Below are positions 49,896 to 61,262 of a stretch of DNA of 64,000 nucleotides, one piece after another. A program made the translations under genes and the position numbers. The notes beneath the pieces are model-generated. The model saw only the letters and a program-made list of their open reading frames with translations. It was not told the origin of the DNA and made no database searches. The stretch comes from Halichondria panicea (lineage: Eukaryota; Porifera; Demospongiae; Suberitida; Halichondriidae): contig NC_087390.1 of NCBI RefSeq assembly GCF_963675165.1, forward strand, positions 3,977,301 to 4,041,300. Direction: 5' to 3'. Within the stretch, counting starts at the first letter, position 1. Each line of letters starts with the position of its first letter.

Positions 49896-49977
49896 GCGCA
49901 TGTGCACTAACACCCGCGCACTAACACCCCTGCAATGAACACCAGGCCGTATTTTAATCGGCGTGGATTCGAGGCTA
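49896..49977 (-). repeat. Right terminal inverted repeat of the helicase transposon
   Basis: The reverse complement begins tagcctcgaatccacgccg. Compared with the left end it has an extra roughly 14-bp tandem copy (cactaacaccc repeated) and one base change. Confidence 0.9.
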
Positions 49978-49985
49978 GGGGGGCC

Positions 49986-50654
49986 CCACTTGGTCAGTGG
50001 ATCTTTGGATCAATTTAAATTTGTTTTGGGCAGAATTTCAAGGGCAGAATTTCAAATCGATAGAAATTTATATATTTATATTTTTTGATTATGCAAATGA
50101 GTTCATTCTATTTTCAATTCTTGGAGCAGAAAAAGCAGTTTCAGCACCCACAGGGGTTAGCTTATAAAATTAATTATTAATCATAAAATTTTAATGTTAT
50201 AAAATCAGTATTATGTGCACCTAGCTTGTATGCGTACAGATTAAGTACAGGTTAAGTTAACAGTTGTATCCCACGACAATGACGTATAGGTGTTCCAAGT
50301 ACTGACGGTACTATACATATAATCATACAGTTGTTCGATTGCACACCATAATTTAATTGATCCTTCAACATTGAAATATTAGGCAACGAATATTAGGCAC
50401 GTCCGAAGAAAATTGAACTGTTTGCCAATTGGAAAAAAGGCTGGATGTCCGTCCAACTACAGAATGGAACACACAGATAGGATGAGTCCAAACTCATGTA
50501 ATGAATCGGTGGAGGTGTTCAAAAGCAATAGTTTTTATATACATTATATATTATCTGATAACATTTTAAATTTTGCTACATGTGTGAATGTGTGAAGGAA
50601 GTCAAGGATGATTTCCTTAGCGCCGGAAAATATTAACTTTTGTAAACAAACTTA
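49986..50654. other. No gene recognised
   Basis: AT-rich flank of the helicase transposon. The only longer open frame (50413-50595) has no recognisable motif or splice context. Confidence 0.4.
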
Positions 50655-51760
50655 ATTATACCGTTAGGAGGCTCTCATCTATCTCTACGATGGTTGTATG
50701 GTCACCTGTGTTTTTTGTGTATACGAGGCCCCGGACAGCCCCGCAAACTTGAGTGTAGCTCTGGGACGATATAGAGAGCAGAAAAACGTGGAGGTAAAAT
50801 GTACTTTTGAGTTTCGTTACCATTTAGTCTTTTCAATAGGGGTAAGGCATCAGAGTGTTTAGTTCTTATCAGGAGCTTCAGGTAAACACATTGTTATGTT
50901 GTATCATAGAAAGGAAAAACCGAAGACATTGCTGTCTGTCTCTGGTGACAAGACTGTCTTAAGAAGTCTTAAGAACAAGACTTTAAGAACCCTCCCACCC
51001 TCCCAATCCACTCTCTCAGAACGACACAGACAGTGACTACACCAAAAAAAGCCAAAATGTTCAACAATGCCATACGTGAGAATGCCATACGTGAGCCCTT
51101 TTTCAAGGAAATACATATTAATACTTACACTCTTTAATACACCTTTCTACAGGTGTGTCTGCTTGGCATCTTCTTATTGAAAATGAGCTTGATCTTAGGG
51201 TCAGGGCAGAAGACAGTGCTCGAGCCAGCTATGCACATCATGTTCAAGCACTGGATAGAGTGAAACAACTCAAACTTGAACTCAAACTTGAACTAGATAC
51301 GTGAGTAATTACGGTAATACAATATCTACATGACTTAATTTATAAACGGTACATGACCAGGCTCAACGAGAACATAGTATAATCGGACCACCGTTTTACT
51401 AATGTTGTCAATGATAACTCTCCCTCAAACGATCCCTAATTGTTGGACCTAATAAGGGAGGCCAGTAAGCAGAAAGACGATGCTTCTAAACTTGTAAGCT
51501 ATAGGCCGAAGAGATTTTGTCAGGTTCTGTGCTACTTGTGTGTAAGAACCATTGATTCTGTTCCCATAATTGGATTAGCAGAAGGAATTACCAGAAGGAA
51601 TTACGAGGAAATTTTTGGTTGCTTTCCAGCTCGCGACCGAGGCAACATTCAGAAATTGATAACCGAGTGTACTCTACTTCTATACCCTACAGAGTTTCCC
51701 GAGAAACATACCAAGAAACATACCATTCCTTGGCTGCGTAGATGGGGTAAAGCGTAGATG
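50655..51760 (+). CDS. Possible multi-exon gene, unknown function
   Basis: Three candidate exons: about 50700-50793 (VYEAPDSPANLSVALGRYRE, ending before gtaaaa), 51153-51299 (WHLLIENELDLRVRAEDSAR then a Leu/Lys-rich KQLKLELKLELD, ending before gtgagt) and 51440-51757 (EIFGCFPARDRGNIQKL, then TIPWLRRW). The second is predicted to be coiled coil. The third contains tandem duplications (cagaaggaatta, ccaagaaacata) that shift or lengthen the reading. I recognise no family; it could be another transposon gene. Confidence 0.3.
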
Positions 51761-52465
51761 GGATAAAGGCTTTGGTCCACCGGCGAAACAATGGCAGATG
51801 CAACTTGGCTGCATAACTTGGCTGCATAATGAAAGAGAATGCATGCATAATGAAAGAGAACTTCATTCACGTGGCTCCTACCAATGTGGCTCTGAACATC
51901 TGTGAAACGAAGAAAATTAAGAACTGACGATACGCACACATAGATCTATACACTTACGTACGTATACACATGTACAATACCAAGTGCAGTACACCGTGCT
52001 TGCAGTATGTATCCTGGTACCTGATACAAACACAAGGCAGCTAGCTAAGTAGCTACTACTTGACTATATCAGTCATATCTCCTCTCCTTTTAAAAAAGTT
52101 AGCCAACTATAAAAAATATATCGCTTTTAACTTACTGCAAGCGACTAAGAAATTGTTACACTGGAGATACACAAGCACTGGAGATACACAAGGTTAGCAG
52201 ATAAGAGGGTTGTGTAGCTACAACTTGGGGAACAATTTCTTGAATTGCACTTCCTTTCGTTTTTGAAAACACTTCCTGTTAAAACTAAGTGTTAAAACTA
52301 AGTGGTGCGATTTCACCAATAATTATCGACGAATTCTTTGAGGCTAGGTTCGGGTGGTTTTTCTACTAATGTGTATTCATACGCTAGCTGTTCCATAGCT
52401 AGTTGGGTTTCTCTACCTCCAATAACCTCCAATAACCTACTCATTTACTTCCATCATTTGCACAG
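51761..52465. other. No gene recognised; clustered tandem duplications
   Basis: Several short tandem duplications lie close together: tggctgcataa and gcataatgaaagagaa (51810-51860), cactggagatacacaag twice at 52159-52192 (17 bp), gttaaaactaagt (about 52277-52303) and aataacctcc near 52425. Confidence 0.5.
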
Positions 52466-52469
52466 TTAA

Positions 52470-53600
52470 GGCCTGGGTCAGGCACTGATAAGATTAATTT
52501 TATTCATTGCCAACATTTTATGTAGATCATGTAGATCATGTAGTGTTAATGTTATTCATTGCATGTGACGCCATAAGGCAATGTATTTGCTTAGCTAGCT
52601 GCTAGAACTATTAACAAATACGGCGGACTTAAAACAAGGTAAGAGTGGTAAGTAGTGATTATGTTTTGCTAGCTTCTTTAGTGAGGTAGGCTATTTTGTG
52701 TATCTCAAGAATACAATAACCCCATCAAGGATACTAGTACCTAGCTATGACCGTATTTGCACTTCTCTTTCTGAAAGTGGCATGACGTCATCACCATTTA
52801 TGGGACTAATTAGCATAATTGAATTAACCCTTTAACCGTCGGATTCTTTATTAACCATATATCAATAGAATGCCCATAGAATGCCCATACAACAAGGGTG
52901 CAACATGACGGTTATTACGCTCACCTGTTTTTATCATTTAAGGCCAGCGGTGAGATAAAATCCAAAAATTTTTTTATGGATCAGCCTATCACAATTATGG
53001 TATTGATTTTCACATCATATGAATGTAGATATATCAATTTGAAGTACAATACGTACATATATTACTATATCGGTGAACAACTATGAAATTTACAAGCTTA
53101 CATAAAGACTGTATACTATACTATACTATACTTACACTACTAACTACTGATATTCTAGCTATACTATACTACTTGCCAGAGTCACACCTCTCCTGGTCTT
53201 TCACCGTCCTGGTCCATAGCGCTAGCGTCTAGGTCCATGTCATGCATGTCCTCAGTCCCAGACAGTTCATCAGCGTCTGGCATAAAGCTGGTAGCCTTTG
53301 GGAGGTATCCTACTATCCCCTCTCCTTCATAGGCACTGTCATCACCAGAGGATACATCGCCATTGCTGTCCTCAAGCTAAACAATCTCTAAGATGCTAAT
53401 GAAATTTTAACATAGCAACGTGGCATTCTAGACTAAATTGCACGAGCTCTTCCTCTATACAGTGTAGTTTCCTAAGTATGAATTTCGCAAAAAATGTCAG
53501 GGCCACGATTGTGGTAATTAGTTTTTTGGAAAAAGAAAACATTTGATGCAGCGTACACTGTCAGAGTGTAAATTTTGGTATTGAAATCTGGACCCGGGCC
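52470..53600 (+). mobile_element. TTAA-flanked DNA element (1,131 bp)
   Basis: Bounded by TTAA at 52466-52469 and 53601-53604. The ends are ggcctgggtc and, reverse-complemented, ggcccgggtc (9 of 10 identical). Its first 330 bp match 20770-21180. TTAA duplications are characteristic of piggyBac and Kolobok elements. It contains one short acidic minus-strand coding segment and no full transposase. Confidence 0.75.
53184..53376 (-). CDS. Terminal exon of an acidic protein inside the TTAA element
   Basis: On the minus strand an acceptor (tgtttag) precedes LEDSNGDVSSGDDSAYEGEG, then SFMPDADELSGTEDMHDMDL, ending ERPGEV and a TGA. The composition is strongly Asp/Glu/Ser. piggyBac transposases often have an acidic N-terminal region, but this segment sits at the end of its frame, so the relation is uncertain. 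Confidence 0.4.
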
Positions 53601-53604
53601 TTAA

Positions 53605-56502
53605 GTGCGCAGAGTTCATTTCAATGATTCATACTGTGATAAACAAAACAGAGACAAGCCATCACTATATACTGATTGCTTTACCAAATGTACATCTAGA
53701 AACAGCGGTAGGTATAGTCATGAAAAAATTACAGCTGTTCGTTGTTATTCAATGACTTAACTTCCTAACTGGATTTTCACGGAAATTCACGGCGAGCAGT
53801 ACTACCAGAATGATTTTGTCATCCAGTCATATTTTAGTAATGGTTGAAACGCCAATAATAGTTGCTGAAAGGTTTACAACGTGTGGCATTAACCAATCAC
53901 CTTCAGTGCTATTTGATTGAGCATACCTATCAGTTTTGTGTATCTCATCTAATTGATCCTCATCCTCTCACTGCCCATACATACATAGGTGACAGAGGGC
54001 TTTATTTATATGTGACAGTGCCAATGAAAAGGGACCTTAACGCGGGATCAGTTTTTATTGTTGAATCGGATAGAGCCTCCTTAGATCGACCTCCTAGCTA
54101 CTTTCTTTCCAGAGATATGCAACGCCCTGCCCTCTTCAGTAAATGACGCTCAAACGTCATGAATAATTGAAGTTCGGGGTCCGGGTACTTCCGTATACTT
54201 AGTAAAAGATGTTCTGGAGAAGACAAGTTAGTTCTAGGACTCGCTGGATTGCTTGGGCTTCGAACTCGGGCTTCGAACCTGTTATAAGCTTGTACTTATT
54301 ATCTGTGTAATGTAAGAGATCCATCACTTGTATGGAGCCTACAGAAAGTGTTTAAAGGAAGCCTAAGTGACACTAGTCTTTCACTTAGTATTCGGCTTGA
54401 TCCAACTTATTAGTAGCCCTTTAATTTAGTACTGGTATCATTGCCATTGTGCTTAGTAGCGTGGAATTGTTGTATAACATTTATATTGATGGTTCCGTGG
54501 TAAGTGTCGGAGGCCTGAGAAACGCTAGTCTATTGGCTAGAATGTAAGTGACATTGATATTGTGTCTTACTAATTATCTGTAGCTTGTTATGGAGGCTCG
54601 GGATACGTACATCTAAAGAAACAAGAGTGGATCTACGCCAAGCTAGCTAGCTAGATAGCTGCTCTTTCTAATCTATTTCTGTTGCTATTTCTGTTGCTAA
54701 ATTATTCTGTTGCTAAATTATGTTTGTTAAGAAGTGGAGCTATAAGATTGTAAGTACTGGGCTGATGAAATAGTACAAGTTGTCATCTTTTATTTGTTAA
54801 AAATAATTAACAATAATAGGGAAATTCCTAGGGAATTTCCCCTCACGTAGATTTTCCCCTCACGTAGATAGTAAATTTCATTGTAAAAAACTATCCAGTA
54901 ATTTTCGTTGAGCACTTACATACGCACTTACATACGCACTTACATACACGCACTCCCGCACTTTTTACAGAGTAAATTGTATAATCATAATAATTATCAT
55001 AATTGACATCTTTTTCAAGTCTGAAATTTGCGAGCCTCAACTCGACCAAATTGTTCTTGATAGCAGATGGTGCCTTCCATTGAATAATGGCGGCTTATTC
55101 GACACCATAAGCGATCTGCTAGGCCTAGGCCTGTGAGGAAAACGCAACCCGTGCGCGAGTCACCGCACATAGTAACAAATTGACAAATTGACATAATTTA
55201 ACCACAAAAATGCAATGTTTAGATCTTCAATGCGTGCGCTAGTAAGTTTGTGAGAATGTCTTGACAAACTAATAAATCAATAACAAAATAACAGAGCCAG
55301 ATTTGTAGCAAAGGAGTGCCTTCAGTAGTGTGCCAATAGACCCCAGTCTCGGTCCGAGTCAGCATTAGTCACACAGCAGGTAATACACACTGTCTTCATT
55401 TGTGTACGTTGGCAGTGTTGTCCTTTTATGGACCTAATTATTCACTGTTACATGCACATGCACATGTATTGTCCAGATGAATCACCAGATGAATCACTTG
55501 GCCTATACTTACAAACACGCTAGGAACTCGTCTGGAAGGTTGGCAATCATTAATTATTTTATGTATCACACTCACAGAAGCTCATTTCCAGATGTCCTGG
55601 CGATGGAGGCAGTTACGACACACCTCCCTATTCTGTCTGCTAATAAACTAATAAGCTGTGTGGACCTCACAAAAGCAGAGGTTCCACCAATCTGATGCCC
55701 GGGGAAGCCAAGCATTACTGCAGCCCAGACTGGTCCAACTTGCCTGGAGCACAGCACTCTGGTGACTCCAAGAGTGGTAAGTTGTGTATCAAGCTAGCAA
55801 AGCTGCAGCCAACCCTGGCAGAAGTCTATGAGCCAGCCAATTGTCAGTGCTGTCTGTAGCCCCAGTATCTCTCTTCAGGCTACTAACAAAATCTTCAACG
55901 CACTCTACGTACGCAATTGGGGCGTGGTCTACAGGCGTTTATATCTTAATTTATACTCTAGCGTAAGCCAAAGATAAAAAGTGTTCGATCTGACTATCTA
56001 CGTACAGCACTATCTACGTGGATGTGCCATCTACTAATGTGCGTGTGAGAGCACGGGTTTGCCTTAGATCTTTGATGAAGAGTAAGCTTGCGCGTGGGCA
56101 GCTTTCAGTCAGACAGGAGATTGTAGAGCCCTTGGGTCGTGGGGGAGGTGAACACTGACGCAGGTTGGGGCATCCTGCAGGAGAGCATGTCCGCGCTGAG
56201 AGAGCAGGGTAACTTACTAAAAAGTGTGAAGGCCACGTGGAGAGTGGATAATCTGCCCTCGTTGGCTACTCTCCAAATCTGGAGGCGAAGTACTGATACA
56301 TCAGACTGTGACTGACAAGATTACTCGCACCAACGAGATTTATTGTGCTATATAATATAATGAGCACTTGCACTTTGACCCAATGACCACATAATCTAGA
56401 CTCCACCCTTTCTGCCTACAAAATTACAGTGTAATTAATGCATATTGTGTAATGTATAATGTACTATGTTGACTTGATAATTGTGTAAGTGTATATGCAT
56501 GT
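53605..56502. other. No gene recognised
   Basis: Mostly AT-rich. Open frames at 53862-54146 and 55477-55695 have no recognisable domain. A possible exon ends at 55778 before gtaagttg. Tandem duplications include tttcccctcacgtagat at 54836-54852 and 54853-54869, and a triplicated acgcacttacat near 54925-54955. Confidence 0.4.
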
Positions 56503-56690
56503 TGTGATGTGTATATATTATGTTGACATGCATGTTGGCATGCATGCATGCATATTGTAAGGTGCATATGCATGTTGCATGCATGCATATTGTAAGGTGC
56601 ATATGCATTTTGACATGCATATTGTAACGTGCATATGCATGTTGACATGCATATTGTAACGTGCATATTTGTAATGTGCATTCATATGCA
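56503..56690. repeat. Minisatellite of TGCATATGCATG type
   Basis: Repeats of roughly 30-36 bp built from catgcatattgtaa, gtgcatatgcatgt and ttgacatgcatat. The unit is rich in the palindromes GCATGC, TGCATGCA and GCATATGC. Confidence 0.8.
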
Positions 56691-56711
56691 CGCGTGTGTA
56701 CATTGTCATAG

Positions 56712-57720
56712 TCATTTTGACACAGATAACACCCCATAGAATCGACTATTAAATGAAGTGTCACGTTTTGAGTCATCTACAATAGGATCAATAGGATCAG
56801 CACAACTTGGATCAGTCAGCTGGCCACCACTTCTTCTGTACTCATCTATAGCTGCTTGGGGGTTCAGTTTTTTAGCTCGGCAGTTTCTTCTAAAGACTTG
56901 CACTGGAATGTGTGTACCAATTGAGAGTTTCTTCGTCCTATATTCGTCCTATAACAATAGACTTAAGTATCATAATAATATATACTGTAGAACAACTAAC
57001 CAGGTATTGGATGGTTGTTCTACGCTTGGATAAATAACAAGACACCAACAGCTGCTACCTTTCTTGTTAGCCAAGAAACAGGTCATCCAAAGAAAACTGA
57101 CCACAATTCAACATATCTACGGGTAATTAACTCTGGCGTGCTCAACAGTATGATTCTGACAACAGTATGATTCTGAAAAAAGAATAATCGGTATTGTACG
57201 TAGTCATATTATCTTACAAGTTTAGACAAAGTTTGAAGGAAAGGTGGGAAGGAAAGGTGGTCTTGAACGATCCCCTCGCTGTGACTCCAACTGTTCTTGA
57301 ACTTCTTGAACAGAGAGCATTAGAAACCACTCACGGCCACACCCATTCACGGCCACACCCATACTCGAGTACCATTTTCGTACCATTTTCCTACAATCAT
57401 AATTATAATCTCATCAAAGCGAGCGCTACTGAAACTGACTTACCTAAATAAGCCTTCATATCATTCCACTGTGATTATCATTCCACTGTGACCATCAATC
57501 GCACAGGCATGAGTGCATCCAAACATTACTAGTTTTTCATTCTGATCCACATGAACCTTTTGACCAAAATAATCTGCATAATCTGCTGAGTATGGCACAG
57601 GGTTAGTCCTCAGAGTTGTAGCTGATACTCGTTTCAGAGCTGCCGCTTTTCTCCGACACGAATACCTTGAGCTGTTAATAGCCCTTTAGTGGTTTTACGA
57701 CCGTAGGAAGGTCCAACCTG
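56712..57720 (-). pseudogene. Second rve-type integrase family, decayed
   Basis: Minus-strand remnants in order: VGPSYGRKTTKGLL and GIRVGEKR (57715-57640), NPVPYSADYADYFGQKVHVD (about 57610-57550), MFGCTHACAIDGHSGMIITV (57530-57475; AIDG holds the first catalytic Asp), LSVQEVQEQLESQRG (about 57320-57275), and a C-terminal exon RNCRAKKLNPQAAIDEYRRS with GGQLTDPSCADPIDPI (56903-56712). The order matches an integrase-core transposon family I recall from cnidarians and fish. It differs from the gene at 32.1 kb. The frame is lost several times, and 16- and 17-bp tandem duplications (about 57340-57371; 57459-57492) lie in it. The region of the second Asp and the Glu is not readable. Confidence 0.6.
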
Positions 57721-58286
57721 CAAGGCATAAATTAAAAAGGTTATATCCAGAAGCTGCACTTATTTAATACAAATGGGAGACTGGAGACCACACCTTTGTG
57801 CCGTTCTGCCTGGAGGTAGAAAGGATGGTCTCCAGTGTATAGGGTGATACTTGGTCGTATTTTTTAACACATAAGTATACCAGACATAAGTATACCAGCG
57901 TCAGAGTGAATACCGTAGAGTTGATGTAATTACAGCGCCAGCAAAAAAATAATTATTTTTGCGAGACTATGTACATAAACATAAAACAAATGAATTTATA
58001 TGGTGGTATATGACCAACTGGCGCTGTAATGGCGCTGTAATTACATCAACTACGGTACTGGACATTTAATTTGGAGGGGGTAGGAGGGGGACACTCTACC
58101 CAGCATACTTAAAAGAGTACATCATTCACCTTAGCTACTGAGTTCCTCACAAGAAGTTTTGTGAATGTTTTCTTCTGCACAATAATACGTTTAACAACTT
58201 AGTCCTTTTTGACAAGGAAAGCGCCTCTTTAATTCCTCAATTCCTCACTCACTTTATAAAGCGGCGCCTGATAGTGGGCCTCGATC

Positions 58287-58305
58287 CGGCCTGGGATCGA
58301 GGCTA
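58287..58305 (-). repeat. Solo right end of the TAGCCTCGA transposon type
   Basis: ggcctgggatcgaggcta is the reverse complement of the right end of the 776-bp element at 8510-9285. No left partner or target duplication was found, so the element is truncated or highly diverged. Confidence 0.55.
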
Positions 58306-58450
58306 GAGATGGAGTTGACGCATGCGCAATTGGGACCACGTGTATGTAGATGTGTGTGTGCCCAGAGTGTGTGCCTCTCTAGTGTGTGCCTTTCTCATCT
58401 TCTTTCTCATCTTCTCTGTCATCTTCTCTGATCCCAGATAATCGTTTAAA

Positions 58451-59135
58451 ATGAATGTTGGCGCTTCTACCTCATCTGCTGGCACTCGTCGCCATGTACC
58501 GGAGCCACCATCATTTGACACTATCTTTTTGGAGAGAGAAGGCCACACTGTTGGCCACACTGTTGAAGTGACGTTTGCCTCCGTTACGCCACGCATTGTG
58601 GCTCAAGCCTTCAATGTAATTCAATGTAAATGAACAAGTTGCATGTGTCATTGGCAGCCTCCACGACTCCATAAACACTTTTCAGCTCGATGTATCAACT
58701 GTCTGGTAAGGAGCGCGGAGGTCAAAGAACTTTTTTCACTGATGGTGGCAAGTTTGCTTTCACCTCAGAGGTTCCTGCTCTGATTTATGCTTTTGATGTT
58801 CAAGGCTCACTGAATTTAGCTGCCTCTGCATCTGGTGTGGCTACCCTACAGCGTCTCCAGTATTGAGTACATTCAGAAGACCGTTGAATACAGCCAAAAA
58901 CCAATCCGTGGATGTGAAGATAATTCAATGTGAAGATAATTCAAGCAAAAATGACCAAGATCAAGGGGCGACCGAACTTCATCAACATCAGTCTGGAATA
59001 CGTGGAAGCAACGGCTTCACTTTCCGGCTTCCCTTTCCAGCATTTGCTGATCACATACTCGTCGGCGCGGATGGGCTTCTACTGGAGGAGAGCTCTGCTA
59101 CTCAAGGTAGTGTCAGTGTCAGTGTCGATGTATAA
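58451..59135 (+). CDS. Unknown gene, degraded
   Basis: An ATG at 58451 opens MNVGASTSSAGTRRHVPEPP and FDTIFLEREGHTV; a 12-bp tandem duplication (ggccacactgtt, about 58540-58563) follows. Further pieces are ACVIGSLHDS (58640), RTFFTDGGKFAFTSEVPALI (58725-58785) and INISLEYVEATASLSGFPFQ (about 58985-59040). Two frame changes and a 16-bp tandem duplication (tgtgaagataattcaa, about 58912-58943) lie within. I recognise no family. The density of readable sequence suggests a real but decayed gene. Confidence 0.4.
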
Positions 59136-59745
59136 TTATTAAGCAAGGAAGCAAGGAAGCAAGGCATTAGTACGTGTTGTCAGCCATTGATCCTATATTC
59201 ATATCCCCTGTGGTCCAAGCAAATAGACCTTTTCACCTCACTGATTCAGCAACAATTTATGTTAGGCCACACAAACTTAATTACTGGCCCTCCCGCTTTG
59301 TTTTTTTTTACCCCTTTTGGATTCGAAACTAGTCAATGTTTATCAATGAGGTCGATGTTTACCTACCACGATGTTTACCTACCAGATCGATGTTTAGAGA
59401 CAACTTACCAGATCGATGTAGCTACCAGATCGCAAAGTATTTGGGCATGGTTGCAATAGGTTATAGCCATTGCTATAATATATTGCCATTGAAGATTAAA
59501 ATAGCACTGGCTAGTTAGCACAATTCTAATTAAGGCGTATCACAAGAAACTAATATCTGCACCATTGTGCGATCTGGTAGCTTTGCTAAACATCGACTAG
59601 TTTTGAGACAAAACGGTATTTACATATAATATGGTAATGATCACCAGATTTAAAATTAACACCTCGTGCTTTCCTGACTTGTTGCTTGACAGCTCGGTTA
59701 AAAGGTTACTATGTCAGCAATACATAATTGTCTTTAGGACACTGA

Positions 59746-60511
59746 ATGGACCAAAGCAAATGCATTAACAACAAAGCTGTTCAAGTGAGAGGACGGTCCC
59801 TTTGTAAAAGCCCTAGATATCGCACTAGATGGCTTCAATGTGTGACGACAGGCCTATTATGGAGGAACGTTTGTGGGAAACCACGTCCACCTAACTCTCA
59901 AGGTATAATAATAATCACAACTGTACAATAATTATACTTACAGCTTATGCGCTCTCTCTACAGCCTCTCTACAGCCTGAGAACACGGTGACTCTCTGCAA
60001 TGCGGTGTTTACAGCAGGACATTATCGTCCTGCTATCATGCAGCGAGCTGAGAGGATACACAGAAAATATTCTGTGGTGTTTGCTCTATTATAACAAGCC
60101 ATACATAACTGACGAAGAAATTGCTCTTCTAGGTAATCTTTTGTAAATGTATATTGACTTACTTTGTCCACAGGCACACACATCTCTACCTTCATGAGCT
60201 TTTATCGGGAGCAATTTCCCGATGCAAGTGTTATTCCCAAAATGCACATGCTTGAAACGCATGTGGTTGACTGGCTTAACGAGTGGCGAGTGGGATTGGG
60301 ATTGATGGGAGAGCAGGGAGCTGAGTGCCTATTTCAACAATATAAAGGCATCATTCCGAAACATCCCGAATGGTGTAGACAGATTAAGATGCATGATGAG
60401 ACAGCACTTCGTACATGTTGCACCATCAAACATTGCATGCAGACGTCCCCCTCAAAAGAGGAGAAAGACCAAATTATGATGAAAACAACCCTTATGGAGC
60501 AAACTGCTTAA
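59746..60511 (+). pseudogene. C-terminal part of a transposon protein
   Basis: The exon ending at 59900 reads EDGPFVKALDIALDGFNV then AYYGGTFVGNHVHLTLK. The next (about 59970-60131) reads PENTVTLCNAVFTAGHYRPA. The last (60170-60511) reads FYREQFPDASVIPKMHMLET, HVVDWLNEWRVGLGLMGEQG and AECLFQQYK. The PK.H.LE.H...W..G.G..GEQGAE segment is familiar from a transposon protein family repeated in cnidarians and sponges. A stop (tga) interrupts TTKLFK before EDGPF. The N-terminal part is absent or unreadable. Confidence 0.55.
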
Positions 60512-61262
60512 TTAAATAAAGCAGTGCTTAAGCTTCAAATTGATTACAATATCACTCACTTTGCACCTTCCTACCCTAAAATATTTTCGGGTGAAAGGGG
60601 GACAGTATTGACCTACCGTTTTGAGAAACTAATGTTCCAAGTTCTATCCGCATACTTCTATCCGCATACAAGAACAGCATGAAAAAATTCAATGGCTGCC
60701 TTGTAACGGGCTATACAAAAAAAATTTCGGATAAAAAATTTTTTTTTTAAGTTAGAGGAGATATTGAAGTTACTTCTTATGAAAAAAAACTCTAAATATT
60801 TTACTTTGTAGTGTACTGAACATTATTAGTTTGCTCCATAAGGGTACGTACGTATGTATGTACGTACTTATCAGACTAGTCATGTATTATAATTATACAT
60901 GCTATAAAGTGTCATTTGAAATAGTTATAACTTCCCGTTGCCTATTCCAGCATGCGTATCAAAACATACTTCAGGACTTTCTTTTCAAGTAACTGCTGCT
61001 CACTAGTTTTAGGAAACACAGATGGTGACAGAAGCGCTTCTTTGCTGGAGGCACTGTACCCCTTGTCCAAAATGATGTAATTGTACAAGCCTGTGCAGTG
61101 ATCTGTCAATTTTTATCAAACTGGTATCTATGGAAAGCACATGCTCTATACTTCCAGCACAGTCACATTTTTCACATACTTAGGAATCCCCTTCCACAAT
61201 GGGATGCTCCAAAACCAGCCCCCACTTCCACTGGTTTGTGGTTGTACTACATCCTGATAAAC
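60512..61262. other. No gene recognised
   Basis: AT-rich sequence with long A/T runs near 60715-60755 and a tandem gtac run near 60845-60865. A duplicated cttctatccgcata lies at about 60647-60672. Confidence 0.5.

Larger units (their letters stand above)
44912..49977 (+). mobile_element. 5,066-bp DNA transposon carrying a RecQ-like helicase and a DUF6589-like gene
   Basis: The terminal inverted repeats begin tagcctcgaatccacgccga and agree for about 48 bp before a single mismatch (44912-44979 and 49896-49977). The right copy is longer only because it carries a tandem duplication of cactaacacccgcg. The direct repeat ggggggcc flanks the element (44904-44911 and 49978-49985), an 8-bp target duplication. 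Inside are two convergent genes that fill nearly all of the space: a helicase on the plus strand and a large conserved protein on the minus strand. I do not know a described transposon superfamily with this gene pair. Confidence 0.88.

Noticed and set aside
53862-54146. 94-codon open frame as a gene
   Set aside because: No recognisable motif, no splice context and no neighbouring exons; consistent with chance in this composition.
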